64,000 nucleotides of DNA, from the NCBI GenBank assembly GCA_016508695.1, contig VNKQ01000007.1:868001-932000 (forward strand), written 5' to 3'. The notes under the pieces are model-generated. The model made no database searches. It saw nothing but the letters and a program-made list of their open reading frames with translations, and was not told the DNA's origin. The position numbers and the translations under genes were made by a program. The DNA comes from Hyphodiscus hymeniophilus. Lineage: Eukaryota > Ascomycota > Leotiomycetes > Helotiales > Hyphodiscaceae. Position 1 is the stretch's first letter. Every line of letters begins with the position of its first letter. This document shows positions 36,937-50,522 of this stretch, one piece after another.

Positions 36937-37364
36937 GGCTTTTCAAAGTCAGCGGACGATAGTGAGGATGAAGGTGTTGCGATCAGCGGACTGGTCTGGC
37001 TTGTACGAGTGCTTTTACTTGTGCAACAAGGAAAGAAACGGGTTATAGGACTAGCAGAATAACATGATCACAAGAGAAGGAGACTAAGGACAAATAGAAG
37101 GGAGATGACACTTTTGTATTGCATCTGACGGATTTCGCGTGACTCATGTTGCACGCTCGACACTCGAACACATGAGGAGGTTGAAGACAAATGTCTCCGT
37201 TCTCGACCAGGGTGTCACAAGCCACGCTCGTCTCACATCCATCACAGCCCTGCTGCAGCCTTGCAGCGCAGCGCCTACACAACAACCCCAACAACGATTC
37301 AAAACCATGTTGTGCAATCATTCTCGAGGTCATCGCATCTTGCGCGTCCGTCTGAGAAGTTGCA
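36937..37364. promoter_or_regulatory. Divergent promoter GNAT / CorA-like gene
   Basis: 428 bp between divergent starts. No distinct motif was recognised. CAACAACCCCAACAACG-type sequence lies near 37280. Confidence 0.45.
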
Positions 37365-39259
37365 ATGGCTCAGAACGGATTCTTCGAAAACTTCGACGAC
37401 GACGATGTCTACAGAGCGAGCAAGGAACGGTCGCTGGATGAATCAACTCGTAACTTTGTTGTTGAATTTGGCAAAAGCCACGCCCAGATAGGCTTCGACT
37501 TATGCCCTGGTGATCTCCAGAAGTTGTTCGATTCTGGAAGGGATGAAGAGAAGCCTGTGAGATGGATGTATGTGTTTCTGTGTTCCTGTCTTGCTCCTTT
37601 GCTAACAGACCGCTCTTAGCAACATCTGGGCTCCTAATCGACAAGTCGAGCTGATCGAGCTTCTCGGAAACCGTTATAAATTCTCCCCGAGACTCCTTGC
37701 CATCATCCAAACTATGCCTCCCGATACGCCGCCTGCGACATCAAACAGGAGCGTCGGTAAACATAAAGGTCTTCACAAAGACGACATCGAACTTGCGATA
37801 TCAAGCGTTGACACCCCGAGAACCAGATCGCCGTCACAATCGTTGCATACAATAAGCCAGTACGACGCCTCAAAAGAGATGATAAATTTTCAGTCTATAG
37901 ATATCGGGGCACACTGTAGGTTACTAGATATACGAGAGAAGCAGCAGAGGCTGATCATAGAAGTCCTGTGCATAGGCGCGAATTGGATGCACGAGCTCCC
38001 GCACGTCAAAAAGGACGAAAGCATACTCGATGAAGGAAGTCAGCGACGGCTCTGGTTCTGGCTGGTACTTTGTGACGACAGTATGAAAGTCCAAGACCTG
38101 GATGAAGAAATCTTGCTGATTGGTAGACACTGTTATGTCACTCCACGAGGACCCCGGTCCTGTAAATAATGTCGAAGCTCTGAAATCGATGCGAGGTAAT
38201 ACGCTGAGCGTCTTAAGTCAGCTTTCAATCCAGGGCCATCTCAGCGCAGATCCAACTTCCATGATTACAGTCCGTCAAGCATTGGGATTAGATGCAGCTG
38301 CAACAGATTCAGGAACTGAAGGCTCTAGCAATCTATTTTACTATCTATTCGATGACTGGAGAGCAGTCTACTCGACTATCGCTGCATACCGTGCTAGGCT
38401 AAGAGAACTGGTATGCCTCTCCCTCCTGCCTGACAGTTTACTGCTAATATGAGAATATAGGAACACGACATCCTTGCAGACATGGTAATGCTTAATGCTT
38501 TCTTATTAAACGGAAACCCTGATTAAAGATTTTAGACGCGAAAATCCGGAAAGTCTCCTAACATCGAGATCATCCCGCGGCTCCACGTCCTTGGCCGGCG
38601 AGTCCGCCAGATGGAAGGCCTCTACTCGGGCTACAAGAACCTCATCACGCGCATCATAGAATCAAAGCCTGGGATGGGGCATGGGATGGGCCACGGGATG
38701 ACCACACCTCGCAGTCTCAGTGGTGTCGGAACAAGAGGCCAGGGTGTGGTCCTTGCGCCATCAGCTACTCAACGCTTTGAGCGTCTCGGAGACCGTCTTG
38801 ATCTCTTGATCCTAAGCGGAACTAGAGAATTTCTGGCGGAGAAGGACGCATTAATATCGATGGTGACAAACACTGCTTCCAGCTGAGAAGAGTCTGCTGA
38901 TTTGTTGATAGTATTTTAATATCAACACCCAGAAAGACTCTGAAGCAACAGCTCGGCTAACTCGTTCCGCAACGTTGCTTGCAAAGCTCAGTGTTTTGTT
39001 CCTGCCCGTCAGTCTCATGACCAGCTACTTCTCTACGCAAATCAGCGATATCCAGGACGCCTACACGGTCAAGGAATACTGGATTGTGTTTGCAGTCATG
39101 ATGAGCATCTCCTTTATGGGCCTGTTCTTCTTTAGTAGATTGTTGATGTGGGTTACGGAGACGTTAGATGAATGGGTGAAGGAATTCAGCCTGTCTTTTG
39201 CGAGAATCTTTACGAAACGTGGTAGGGCAAGGCAGCGTGAGGTGAATGCTGAGAGATAA
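37365..39259 (+). CDS. CorA-like Mg2+ transporter family membrane protein
   Basis: Six exons (37365-37567, 37620-38080, 38127-38410, 38461-38484, 38536-38862, 38912-39259) give 548 residues. The N-terminal ~430 residues form the cytosolic CorA funnel-like domain (WAPNRQVELIELLGNRYKFSPRLLAII; ISLHEDPGP-like MSLHEDPGP; long helices around YSGYKNLITRI). Two adjacent transmembrane helices close the C-terminus: LAKLSVLFLPVSLMTSYFSTQI (about 454-475) and YWIVFAVMMSISFMGLFFF (about 481-499). The GMN signature of true CorA is replaced by YFSTQI, as in a fungal CorA-like subfamily whose ion is uncertain. A GMGHGMGHGM repeat sits in the cytosolic loop coded near 38672-38701. Exon 4 is only 24 nt, and the donor at 38863 (ATG|GTGACA) is weak. 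Confidence 0.85.
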
Positions 39260-40038
39260 ATTCATGCTTAATTGGATACTGTGTTTTGTGAGTCACAAAT
39301 TCTGGTTATATGATGATGATCAGATGGATATTGGCGTTGAGAAAAATTGGCTTGTTCATTTGACATATCATGCTGTCGCCGTTACACAGGGCCCATCAAT
39401 ACAGTTCCGGGACTTGGTGAGGTCGGTCAAGACGTTCCGAACGTCACAACGTGAAATCCTGCGCAGAATTACTTGATATTCTATGAGTACGTTGGCACGT
39501 CACGAGCATATTAAGGTCCGACCAAATGATCTGAAGTCAAGATGTGAAAAGTCTGCTGATTGAGGCTGGTTTGCATCATCCAGCTGACCGCTGAAGTGAC
39601 TGCGGCGATCCAGGGTGAGCCTACTCTTCACCTAGAATGCAACATACTGCAGATGCTGTTGTAGCAAGCCACTGTAATGATCCACTGCCAAAGCTGAACA
39701 TTCTCGTCCCAACTTCAGCCTCAAAACTCACATCTTTTTCGAGTCATGCCGCCAGATCCTCGCGCACCAGAGAGACCATTGCCTTAAAAACAACGCAGCC
39801 TGTAGTCTACTAGAAGGTAGTCTGCCGATTTCGTCACCATTTTGAGAGGTCAGAGGAGGGTGGGATGCTCGTTTGAGGAGTACTTGTATGAAAAGAAGAG
39901 GACCTGGAAGAGAGACTGGACTCCATCTGAGATACGGCGGTGACCGCCTCTGTACCGAAAGTATGTTTAACGTTATCAAAACATTGCAGACCATGACAGG
40001 CCATCTCTTTCAAAGCGGGACACAACGGAAGGATCCAA
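39260..40038. other. Convergent intergenic region
   Basis: 779 bp between the 3' ends of the CorA-like and NPP1-like genes. No supported gene or repeat. Confidence 0.55.
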
Positions 40039-40997
40039 CTACGTAAATTTACTGCCACAAATATCATAGGCACCACCGGCCTCGAAACTCTGGGGTGTCG
40101 AGTCCGCATCTCCATACGAATAGCTCGCTACACACGGTTCAGCATGAAATCCAGATCAAGAAGGAACGAAAACTCACTAGGCACCGTCGTGTCAATCAGC
40201 AAGCTATCAGCAGCGTAGAACTGATAATCGTCACTGTGATAATCGGACTTCTCAATGATAGCACCGAGACAGTCATTTGCATAGTTATCGTTGTAAACCA
40301 GCGCAACATTGTGTTTCCATTTGCCGAAGTACGCTTTTGGATGATCGCGATTCTGGTTGTTGTCTTGGAATTTGTCGGTATCACTTGAGGTTTGATTTTA
40401 GTTCGGGAGCCTTGAAGAGTTGGGGGAGGACGAACTTGTCAAAAGTGCTAGGGATACTGCTCCAGGTGGTATACGGATGGTTTCCGTCTTGCTCCAGCCA
40501 GATTCCATCGCGGATGTATTGGCCATCCGAATTCTGGACAAACTTTACCGCTGCCCATTCCCAGTCATATGGATGCCCAGTATCCTGTTTGGAAATTAGA
40601 TCTCTATTCAAATCAAAGCTTGAGAAGATCTGACCTTCTGGAAGAACACATCGTAGACGATTCTCCATGACGAGTCCGAACACTGCCTGATCGTATAATA
40701 AGTAGGAAACGACGTAGAGAGTTGTTCCTCCTTAGTCTGTGCGGCTTGCTTTGGGCAACCAGCATTTAATGCGCCTTCTATGCCACAGTCATCATTTGGG
40801 ACGCTGGGGGTTTGGCTGCCATCGGGCTCGGTTGCAGCGCTTGGGAAGCAGGTATCCTCATCAAAGTGCCACAATGGAGCTGCGGCTTGGATCGCTGTCA
40901 AAGGGTCGCTAGAAAATACTGAGCCATCGATGGGAGTATTTGCAATAACTAGGTTGGCACCTAAGCCGAGAGCAACGAAAGTAATAAGGCTCTTCAT
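40039..40997 (-). CDS. Secreted NPP1 (NLP)-family protein with variant heptapeptide
   Basis: Four exons (40635-40997, 40436-40584, 40178-40383, 40039-40127) give 268 residues. A signal peptide covers about residues 1-19. The family is recognised from the WHFDEDTCFP segment, the paired cysteines, and a glycine-histidine-aspartate-tryptophan heptapeptide GHPYDWE at 124-130, where canonical necrosis- and ethylene-inducing-like proteins have GHRHDWE. RDHPKAYFGKWKH matches the later strand of the fold. The Arg-His pair of the canonical motif, part of the metal/membrane site, is Pro-Tyr here, so classical cytolytic activity cannot be assumed. Many fungal members of this superfamily are non-toxic. 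Intron 2 (donor AA|GTTCGT, 52 nt) is the least standard splice. If it were ignored the protein would stop at 189 residues and lose the C-terminal third. Confidence 0.78.
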
Positions 40998-43900
40998 TGC
41001 GGTGGAAATCTGATGGAGTTGTGGAAAATCGTGGTTTGCCCAAGAATCATCTTCTTTGATGATCCGGGACTCTCGATCAATTTATACCACTTTGAAGCTC
41101 GACCTGCAAAGTGTTACTGTCTAGAAGAGGAAGTCAGGAAAGAGCCCGCGCACGAGTTGCATGTGCATGTGAATGCAGTCTCCTCTATATCCAAAAAACC
41201 TGGCCTACCAAAAATCCACGTGCATTGTAAACATAAATCCTGCGGTTGTCAGCGAAAAAACAAGGTGTCAGGAGTGGTACCTCGCAGAAGCCCGGATCTG
41301 CTTCCAGATGATCTGCCCGAAACTGTAACAGGATCGTCAGATGCCCTACTCTGTGATTCGTCTAGATGTCAAATGATTATGGTCCTTCCTTATTAGTCGC
41401 TAATCCCCCGCCCCTAAAACTACCGAGACGGCAGTCCCGCATCTCGTGATTGGCTGGACTAATACCGGCTTTACTTCTTCTGCGTATGGGAACTCGCAGA
41501 AATGTATCTATGCCACCAGTACTATAAATAGGGATTATAACAATATAGTGGCTTGGGGCATGAGGTACATAAGAGGGTACAGAATGGTAATTATGCCTTA
41601 CCTTGACGTCCGACTTTAGGGCTTCATTGTGAGCCTGAACAGCATCCTCAACTCCCATCTTGTGGAACAAAAGAAGAGCTCAAATAACAACACAATGGCG
41701 AAATCAATGACACATTGTATGTGCTAATGTGTCAGAGAACTTCAGACATAAAATGTCCCTAGGACGGGAATTTGAGTCAACGTAGGCTCCTGTCACACTC
41801 GACTCACGTTCCGCGCAAGGCACCTGACAGCTCAAAAGAGGGAACGCATGTTTGCGCTGATAAAATCATCTTGTATGAAGATCCAAGCACAGTAATATAA
41901 AAGCAACAGGTCTTGGCTGAAACACAAAAGAAACTTGGCCCGTGATCATCGAGGGAGTCTTTTGCAGGAGCTTCGAAAGCAGTGCGAGTTTGAAGCGCGA
42001 CGCGGAGACAGGTTTTGCAATCACCCTCACTTCTCTAACCCCCGTTCTTGCCAAAGGACATACAGGATTTGCCTAAGCCTCGTCAACTTTGCCATAAAGT
42101 ATGCTCGCTGTGTCAGGCGACTTATGTGCCCAAAATACCTGCGATGAGCCTTGCCTCCTTGAAGTGTGAATTCATCACTACACTTGAACATATGAGACTA
42201 CTGACTTCTGCTAGAAGTATATAATGCCTAGCTCTTCACAGTCTGGTGACTGGCGACAACAGGGCATATGAGTACCCGGAAAGCTATCATGCGGCACGGC
42301 TCGATCCCGCATTTCCCCACCTCTCCGTAGCCGAGCTGATATGAATGCCAGAGAGAGAACCTCATAATCGACCTTTGAGGATACAAATATTTCGTCAATG
42401 CTACTTTACAATCGAGTCCAATATTACTCAACCTGCCCTTTCGAATAGCTCAAATTGGAACGATGCTTTTTAAGAGGTGCGTGCAGCCATCGATCTATAG
42501 AACAACTCTGCTTCGACGATACTCTCAACTGAATGGATTGGTATGCAAATCTGGATGACTTTCAACTCAGAATTCTGTACGAGCTGAGTCCACTCGTCCT
42601 CGGTGCTTTCCTTCGAAGAAAGACATGCCATCATAGTCAAATACGAGACAGTAACCCGCGCAGAGGCTTTGTGCTACTTATCAAGCTCTCGTGAATCAAC
42701 AGTTCTTGAGTATCCTCTCTCTATGGCACTGGCAACATTCCCGAGGATTTTTGTGAACAGCCAATCTGTCCAGTCGTGCGAAAGATTGTTCTTGAGATGT
42801 ATCCGAACGGCTTTCACAGGCTCTGGTGTGAAGAAGTCATACGCCTACACCGGGGTAGCTTTCTCTGTAGACACACGCCACTGGGCAGGTCTTGCAAAGT
42901 GAGGCTTCCTTCTGCGATCTCTAGACAACGCAGACGGAATTCTTCCAGGTCATGCATGCCCTTTTGCGTCAACACCGAGACCGCGCTCGGACCCCGCAGC
43001 ATCCATGATAGCGTCGGTGGGGTAAACGTCAGGCCAGGGGCGAGATTGTCCAAGGCGTGAGAGCGAAATCTTCTGCACCAGTTTCGACTACCACATGCTC
43101 TCCAGAAATCTGTCTCGTCAATCATTCTGCCCAATTGGGCGACTCGGCTATTATTCAATAAACCAGTTGGCGCAATGATCAACATATGAAGTACTTGTAA
43201 GCAACTAGTCTTCTTGGGACCTTGCGTAAGTTCAGCAAGCTCTGTGCAATATGTGCATGTATTATGAGCATCCCCACATTCGATCCATCTCTTGAAGAAG
43301 ACCCCATGATTCGCAACAATCAGATTTGTAACGGCAATATTTGTAGGTCCATTATTGACCCGGTTGTGCGCCCATACGATATCCCAACAGCGATTGGACC
43401 TTTCTCAAGGCCTCGCATAGGACATTCATGGCACGGGCTCACTCGGCTTCATATGCGAAGGAGCTTGCAGTGATTTTATCGAGCCTTGTCGACAACTGGT
43501 CGGCGAGTGCTAATACTCGAATGTGCGGACATAATTTCTTTCCAAGCCAAGCTCACAAGAGGCAATGCTCCCTTTTGTCAAAGAGGCAGTCCGTGTAGGG
43601 GTATCAGCCCTCAACTACGATTGGCACCGCGTGACATGGTACGTATGTTTGCCTATGTTCTCCGATGCTGCTGGATTCGTTCGTCGTTCATCGTGCGTGA
43701 ATCGTGACTCGTGACAGACGTGACGATGCCCAATACCTAGGGTACTGTGCGGAGTCGTCTTACTGTCTGGGATCCTTTTGAAATTGTGATGATGGAATTT
43801 AGAAACATGGAAGAGGAAGTACTTTCCCTTCCTTATGGGCTGGAGCAATGGAGTGACCCAAAATCGGGAGACCGGGTCTTCGGGAGAACGAGTACTTCCA

Positions 43901-44436
43901 CAATCCAGGCCAGGTCGAAGTTCTCAGAAGTGTCAATTGGGAAGAGGATCGGCATTGCTTCTCCCTGTTTCGAGGATCGAATCCCGAAGCATGACTGGAG
44001 CTACGAGCTACCAAATACTACGGTAGGATCGCCCGATTATCTGCCCGGATTGAAGAATTCAGGAACGGGCCTAGTAGTCGGCGAAGTGACGATTGCAGCA
44101 TTGCTAACGCATTTCCCCCTATACAAACTTGTATAGAGTTCAAGCGGAGAACATTAATTTCATGGATTTTGACACTAAAAATCGGAAGTAGTTAAGTTTC
44201 TGGGTCTACCCAAGCGTGCAGACTGCAGGGTCCCCAGGTCGGACGCTAAGGCCTCTTACGGAGAACTACTCCTCATCTGGACCTGTTGAAACCCGTTCAG
44301 TCTGGGTGAACTGCCGTTGCTCCACGATGACCTCTTGTTTTCCCTCATTTATCATCCTTCAAGATGGAGCTCCCCATTCGTACACTCCTACATATGGTCA
44401 ACGCCGATCGAGTTCTTACACCAACGGAAACTTAGG
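40998..44436. other. Gene-poor region, 3.4 kb
   Basis: Contains the promoter of the NPP1-like gene and then no supportable gene. A possible orphan exon lies near 41590-41655 on the minus strand (begins MGVEDAVQAHNEALK, ends at a GTAAGG donor). A minus-strand segment around 42815-43185 faintly resembles a decayed HET-type domain. Both are too weak to annotate as genes. An in-frame ATG at 44317 could extend the receptor gene that follows. Confidence 0.45.
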
Positions 44437-45602
44437 ATGAGACTGTGGAAAGAGACTGAGTATGGCACCTTTGCTGATCGGGCTTCTTGGGCACTCTTCG
44501 CAGTTACCAGTCGTAAGTTTACCCATTCGCTGCGTTATTTGAAGCTCCTTTGGCAATCATACTGACCGTTTGCTTCACAGTCATCGTCGGACTTCGAATC
44601 ATCTGCCGTGTGTTCTTTGTTCGAAGCGTAGGCCTCGATGACTACATCACTGCGGCTTGTGTGGTGATCCTGCTGGTCACCTGCATTATGATGACCATAT
44701 GCACGCACTACGGTCTCGGGCGACACATAGATACATTGAAACCAGCAGAGATAACGGAGGCTCTCAAATGGGACGTCATCACGTCCTCTATCATTGTATG
44801 GAGTTTCTCCTTGCCAAAGTTTGCCATGGTTGCGATTCTAAAGCGAATTCTGGACTACGGATTGAAGACGTCAATTCTCTTCTGGGGCCTTGCCCTTTCA
44901 TCACAAGCCTGCATCGCCGCGACCAGTGTCTGGTGGTTTTTACAATGCAAGCCTGTTGAATATCAATGGAACCGCAGCATCGAAGGCAGTTGTGCTCCAG
45001 TCAGTGTCTTGACCAATCTTGGATATTTCACAACGGCCTACTCAGCCTTTCTCGATATATTCTTCGCGCTTTATCCCATACCACTTGTCATGCGATTGAA
45101 CATGCCTCTCAGGTCTCGCATTTCAGTCTCCTTGGCTCTCGGGTTAAGCGTCTTAGCTTGCTTCGTGACCATATACAAGCTAGCGATTTTTGGGCAGGTC
45201 TTCGCTATCGTAGCAGTAGACCCGACGTGTGAGTCTTGGCCCCCTTTACCATCTCCCTTGCGCTTTGCAACAACATTAACGCAAGGATTTTTTTCAGACC
45301 CAGTGCCTTATCTCAATGTCCTCGGTGTTGCAGAAGCAGCTATTCTTCTGATATGCTCTTCACTTCCGACACTGGGACCCATATTCAGATTGGCGAGAGG
45401 GAAGCTCACCAGTGCGTATGGTAGCAGGAGCAAATCTACTCAGACGGGTGCCAACAGCCAAGGCCGGCCTGACAATGCCATGGATGGCGGTTGGACGAAC
45501 TTTACAGGGCACAATGTGGACGACCCAGAGCGAGCCTCTACCATCCAACGTTCGAGCGTTGATGACATCCCACTATTTTCAATCCCCAATAAGTCGGGAT
45601 GA
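44437..45602 (+). CDS. PTH11-like / fungal rhodopsin-domain integral membrane protein
   Basis: Three exons (44437-44512, 44581-45228, 45298-45602) give 342 residues. Seven hydrophobic helices follow the pattern of the fungal rhodopsin-like family that includes PTH11-related receptors: WALFAVTSLIVGLRIICRVFF, VGLDDYITAACVVI, the KWDVITSSIIVWSFSLPKFA segment, TSVWWFLQCKPVEYQWN, and AEAAILLICSSLPTLGPIFR ending the seventh helix. A hydrophilic Ser/Asn-rich tail of about 70 residues follows. No N-terminal CFEM domain is present. Intron 2 is 69 nt without a stop, so an unspliced frame also exists; splicing restores DPTYPVPYLNVLGVAE. Such proteins sense surface or nutrient cues at the plasma membrane, but no ligand can be inferred. 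The start could be earlier, at 44317. Confidence 0.87.
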
Positions 45603-47109
45603 ATGACTACAGCAAAAAACAACATCTACAGACGAGAAAGGGATCGATTGAAAGGGGCCTTTGATTTGGCTCAATTTGTGACATTTACCCCGAATGGCGA
45701 GGCAAAAATCCTGCAAAGGCAGGCTTGCGTATTTTGGAAAGAAGGAACCTCTGGTGTAACTGTACCCAGTCTGCATGGCGAATCTAGGAGTTGGCGTTAT
45801 TGGAATATTGGGAAGGTGTAACGATAGGCACACGCAGACATGCAGTTGACGGACGAAAAACTTCAAGGTTCGATCCAAGAATGATATGGTAGCACAAACA
45901 AAGCTGTCTTGCATGCAGAAACCGGAATTTTTCCAATTGTGGTTGCCTTGAATGCCTTCTTGACACATGTCAAAACTTTACTGATTGGTCAAAACCCTAT
46001 GACCTTGTTAGCTGCCTCCGGTCAAACAACTGATTGATTGAAGACCATCCAAATCGTCGTGTCGAGAGTTGGCTTCAGAGAAAGAGAGATTCAGCATGTC
46101 ATCTAGGTGTTTTCCACACATGCTCTGTTCTCTGATTTGAGTGGCCGCTTCACGAACTTGATAGTAGGCTTTCAAATGTTTCTGATGACCCAAGCAGACA
46201 CTCGTCCCTCACAAGGCCGTTCAGGGAGAATAGTTATGAAAGGAAGCTGAACGACTGGGTAACCTGGTCGAGCATTATTGCTAGAGATGGGGGTGGGCAT
46301 TGATATGAAAGACACCCACCGCCATCGATCAAAGCAATAGGAACTTGAATCTTGTCTGTCTTCTGCTCTGTGGAGCGTTAATTAGACTTGAAATCAACGG
46401 AATGATGGCGATATTGATATGTAGGCATGAAAAAGATGTGATCCGAACCATGTTTATGATGACACATTTTGAGAAGTTTGGCTAACGTCTGCCAGATTTG
46501 TCACATGATGTGGAATCAAGAGTGAAGCTGAACCTTCACTTGATTAAGATTCCTTCCTGGCCGTCTTAATATCCAACGAGAAGCCGAAGAAATATGCGCG
46601 AGATGGTCCGCAATATGGCGAATCAGCAATTTCATCAGTGAGCGATAAGGACATGCAATGTCAGGACCCAGCGGTGTACTTTCCACACCGCAACGAGCGG
46701 ATTGCGATTATTTCGGAACCACACATAGAATCAACAAATGCAATTTTCTAATGTAAAATCAATTCCAGACTAAACTACCGTGATCATCCATCTACCGCCT
46801 GCGCTTTTATACCATGCAGAAACACAATGGCAAGGCCAGATGAGGGAAGGTAAACCGGATACGCAACAAGGGAAAATGCTCCAAGGTTCCGGTAAAGGCC
46901 GCAAAAGGCAGCCTAAGAGCATGAATCATCGTACAAGTGCCACCCTTGCGCCTCTGATGGAAGTGGACCTTTGCTGAAGAGACAAGAATGGGCAAGACGT
47001 TGACACCAATGACCGATATGAGGAGAGGTTTGTGATATGGACGTTCGATTGTTCTAGAGGAAGCACGGAAGACGCAATCGTGGTGGGTGGATGATGGAAG
47101 ACGTAAGAT
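45603..47109. other. Convergent gene-poor region
   Basis: 1.5 kb between the 3' ends of the PTH11-like and ARF1 genes. No domain-bearing frame, repeat or RNA gene was recognised. Confidence 0.55.
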
Positions 47110-48435
<1,326 letters not shown>

Positions 48436-49204
48436 ATGAGATTCTCTACATCTCTCTTCCTGGCAGCGACCAGCTTGTTTGGGACTGCCCTCTCACACAA
48501 CATCCAATTATCGGCACATGGGCGCGAATGCTTCCACGAACAACTCCATAAGGATGACAAGATGACGGTCACGTTCCAAGTTGGAGATAGAGAGTTTGGC
48601 TCAGCAGGAAATCTGGATATAGACTTTTGGGTATGTAGATACAAGAGGTCTTGTGAGTAGTTACTGATTTAAGAACAGATTTCGAATCCTATTGGAGGTT
48701 ACGAGACACATCAGAGGTATTTATCGAATGGAGATTATTCATTCACAGCACAGCATGACGGCAAGTTTGTCTACTGCTTTAGCAATGAGCACTGGTCGGC
48801 ATCTAGCAAGGATGTCTCCTTCAACGTTCATGGCATAGTCTACGTCCCAGAGGCCGAAGCACCTTCAGACCCATTGGAAGCGGAAGGTATGATGTGCAAC
48901 CCCTGGAGCATGTGGAGATCTGCTAACCATGTCTCAAGTCCGAACACTCTCCGATCTTCTCGCCCAAGTCAAAGATGAACAATCCTACATCGTAGTTCGC
49001 GAGCGAACTCACCGAAATACCGCAGAAAGCACAAACAGCAGAGTCAAGTGGTGGAGCATCTTTCAGATGATTGTCTTGACCGGCGAGGGTATATTCCAAG
49101 TCTGGTGGTTGAAACGATTCTTCGAGGTAGGCAAAAACAGTGCCGAGCGCTTTGGTGTCCTGAGCCGGTAGCTGATTGCTGCACAGGTCAAACGGGTAGT
49201 GTAA
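48436..49204 (+). CDS. EMP24: p24-family cargo receptor, Emp24 type
   Basis: Type I membrane protein of COPI/COPII vesicles that sorts cargo, including GPI-anchored proteins. Four exons (48436-48630, 48679-48886, 48939-49126, 49187-49204) give 202 residues. Signal peptide at 1-20. The GOLD domain follows with its two cysteines (GRECFHE and FVYCFSNE), then a coiled-coil stretch (LSDLLAQVKDEQSYIVVRERTHRNTAESTN), one transmembrane helix (WWSIFQMIVLTGEGIFQVWWL) and a short cytosolic tail KRFFEVKRVV. The diphenylalanine and terminal Val-Val are the transport motifs of the Emp24/p24-beta branch. The last exon is only 18 nt (VKRVV plus stop) and is placed by that tail. Confidence 0.93.
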
Positions 49205-50522
49205 GGAGCGGTGGTTATATGGATTGGTCTAATACTTGCATTCGGCGCAAAAAGCATGAGGAGCGAGAGCATGGGAAAATGCCGAGACGTACAACCATTC
49301 TGAGTCTCTTGGTCAGGAGCTTTGATTGTACTTTACCCACCGAACACAAAATCGGAATGTACTCTTCTACGAACCAAATTTGGAGCAAATCGCCTCGACC
49401 AGTGGCGAGACGTTGCTGTGGCTTTTGAAACACGCATGATGACGATCCGTCCTGGCTTTGGGAAGTCTCAGAGCAAACCGTAAAGTTGTATTGGGTGGAC
49501 GAGAAGAAAGCAGCAACTGGAGTTCATAGGCCTGTGCCTCATATTCCGTGCTAGAGAGTGGGCGCGTGAGGATCTTAAGCACCAAGTCTAGACGATCCCA
49601 GATTTATGTTCTAAAGTGTCCTTGGAGCATCTGTGGCATAGGAAGTAGCCTTCCTTGCCTTAAGAATCGTTTATTAGATCATAACGAAGAAAGCCGATGG
49701 CTTTTTCTATGGAAACCTCATAACTGTAACAGCTCCCAACCCAGCAATGAACTTATCTTTTATACGAACAAAATACACAGAGTTCTTCAGTCCGATATCA
49801 GCTGCAGCTGCAGCTCGACTCTGCAGAGAGTGCTTGGCTACATCAACGTTTCCTAATAGCTTGTGACGCGAATTGAGACTGGCGTCTTAAACCTGGCAAT
49901 ACTACCTTATTTGGTTTGATACCACTTGTTTTCAGGACTTTCATTTCTGGCAAGCCCGTCCTTCCATCGAATCCATTCTTACCATACCTCTTAAGCTTCC
50001 GTTATTCATCGTACAGTTAGAGCTTAAGTGATCTCTGGTAGAAACTATTCGGTGAGCTTCAAGCTCTACTTTACCTGTCGGCATGACACTCCAAATACAT
50101 TTCTAGACGGCGTCTGTAGCGGTACCTCGCCGCATCGCTGCTTCTCAGCCGTACGTACCAATTATACCGTGATCTTGCTCAAAATCTTCAAAAGGCGTTC
50201 TCGGCAACGAAAGAAGGCGTAGCTCGACTCCAACAATTGACCGTTAAGCTTCAACTACCCCTAGATCACTACGAGCCTTCCAGCAGGCGAGATGCAACCC
50301 TTTGACGCAGTCGCATGGACGCCGAATCACGACCACCTCCTCATACGCATATCAATGTTCAACTGATGGCAAAGCCATTCTAGTGCCTCACAGCTGCTGT
50401 CGATTTATGCGGAACTGTCTAAGGAACTCTGGGGATGTTGAGGGCCATCGAGTCCAGTTACTTACTCAATCGCTGCCGTGGCATTATTCTTCAAGCCTCC
50501 AAAACGAAAGACTTATCGTGCT
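49205..50522. other. Gene-poor region upstream of a truncated transporter
   Basis: 1.3 kb where the first half of the MFS transporter would be expected. I translated the proximal part and found only the last ~20 codons of plausible MFS sequence (SIAAVALFFKPPKRKTYRA, about 50466-50522). No earlier transmembrane segments were found. Short AT-rich frames carry no domain. Confidence 0.5.

Noticed and set aside
41590..41655. Isolated exon-like sequence with ATG and a GTAAGG donor on the minus strand
   Set aside because: No downstream exon in a compatible phase could be recognised, so no gene can be supported.
42814..43185. Possible decayed HET domain on the minus strand
   Set aside because: Only a faint pattern (LDNLAPGLTFTPPTLSW). 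Diagnostic motifs are missing and the flanks show no continuation.
43747..44136. 129-codon plus-strand frame
   Set aside because: No similarity or splice structure recognised, and surrounded by non-coding sequence.
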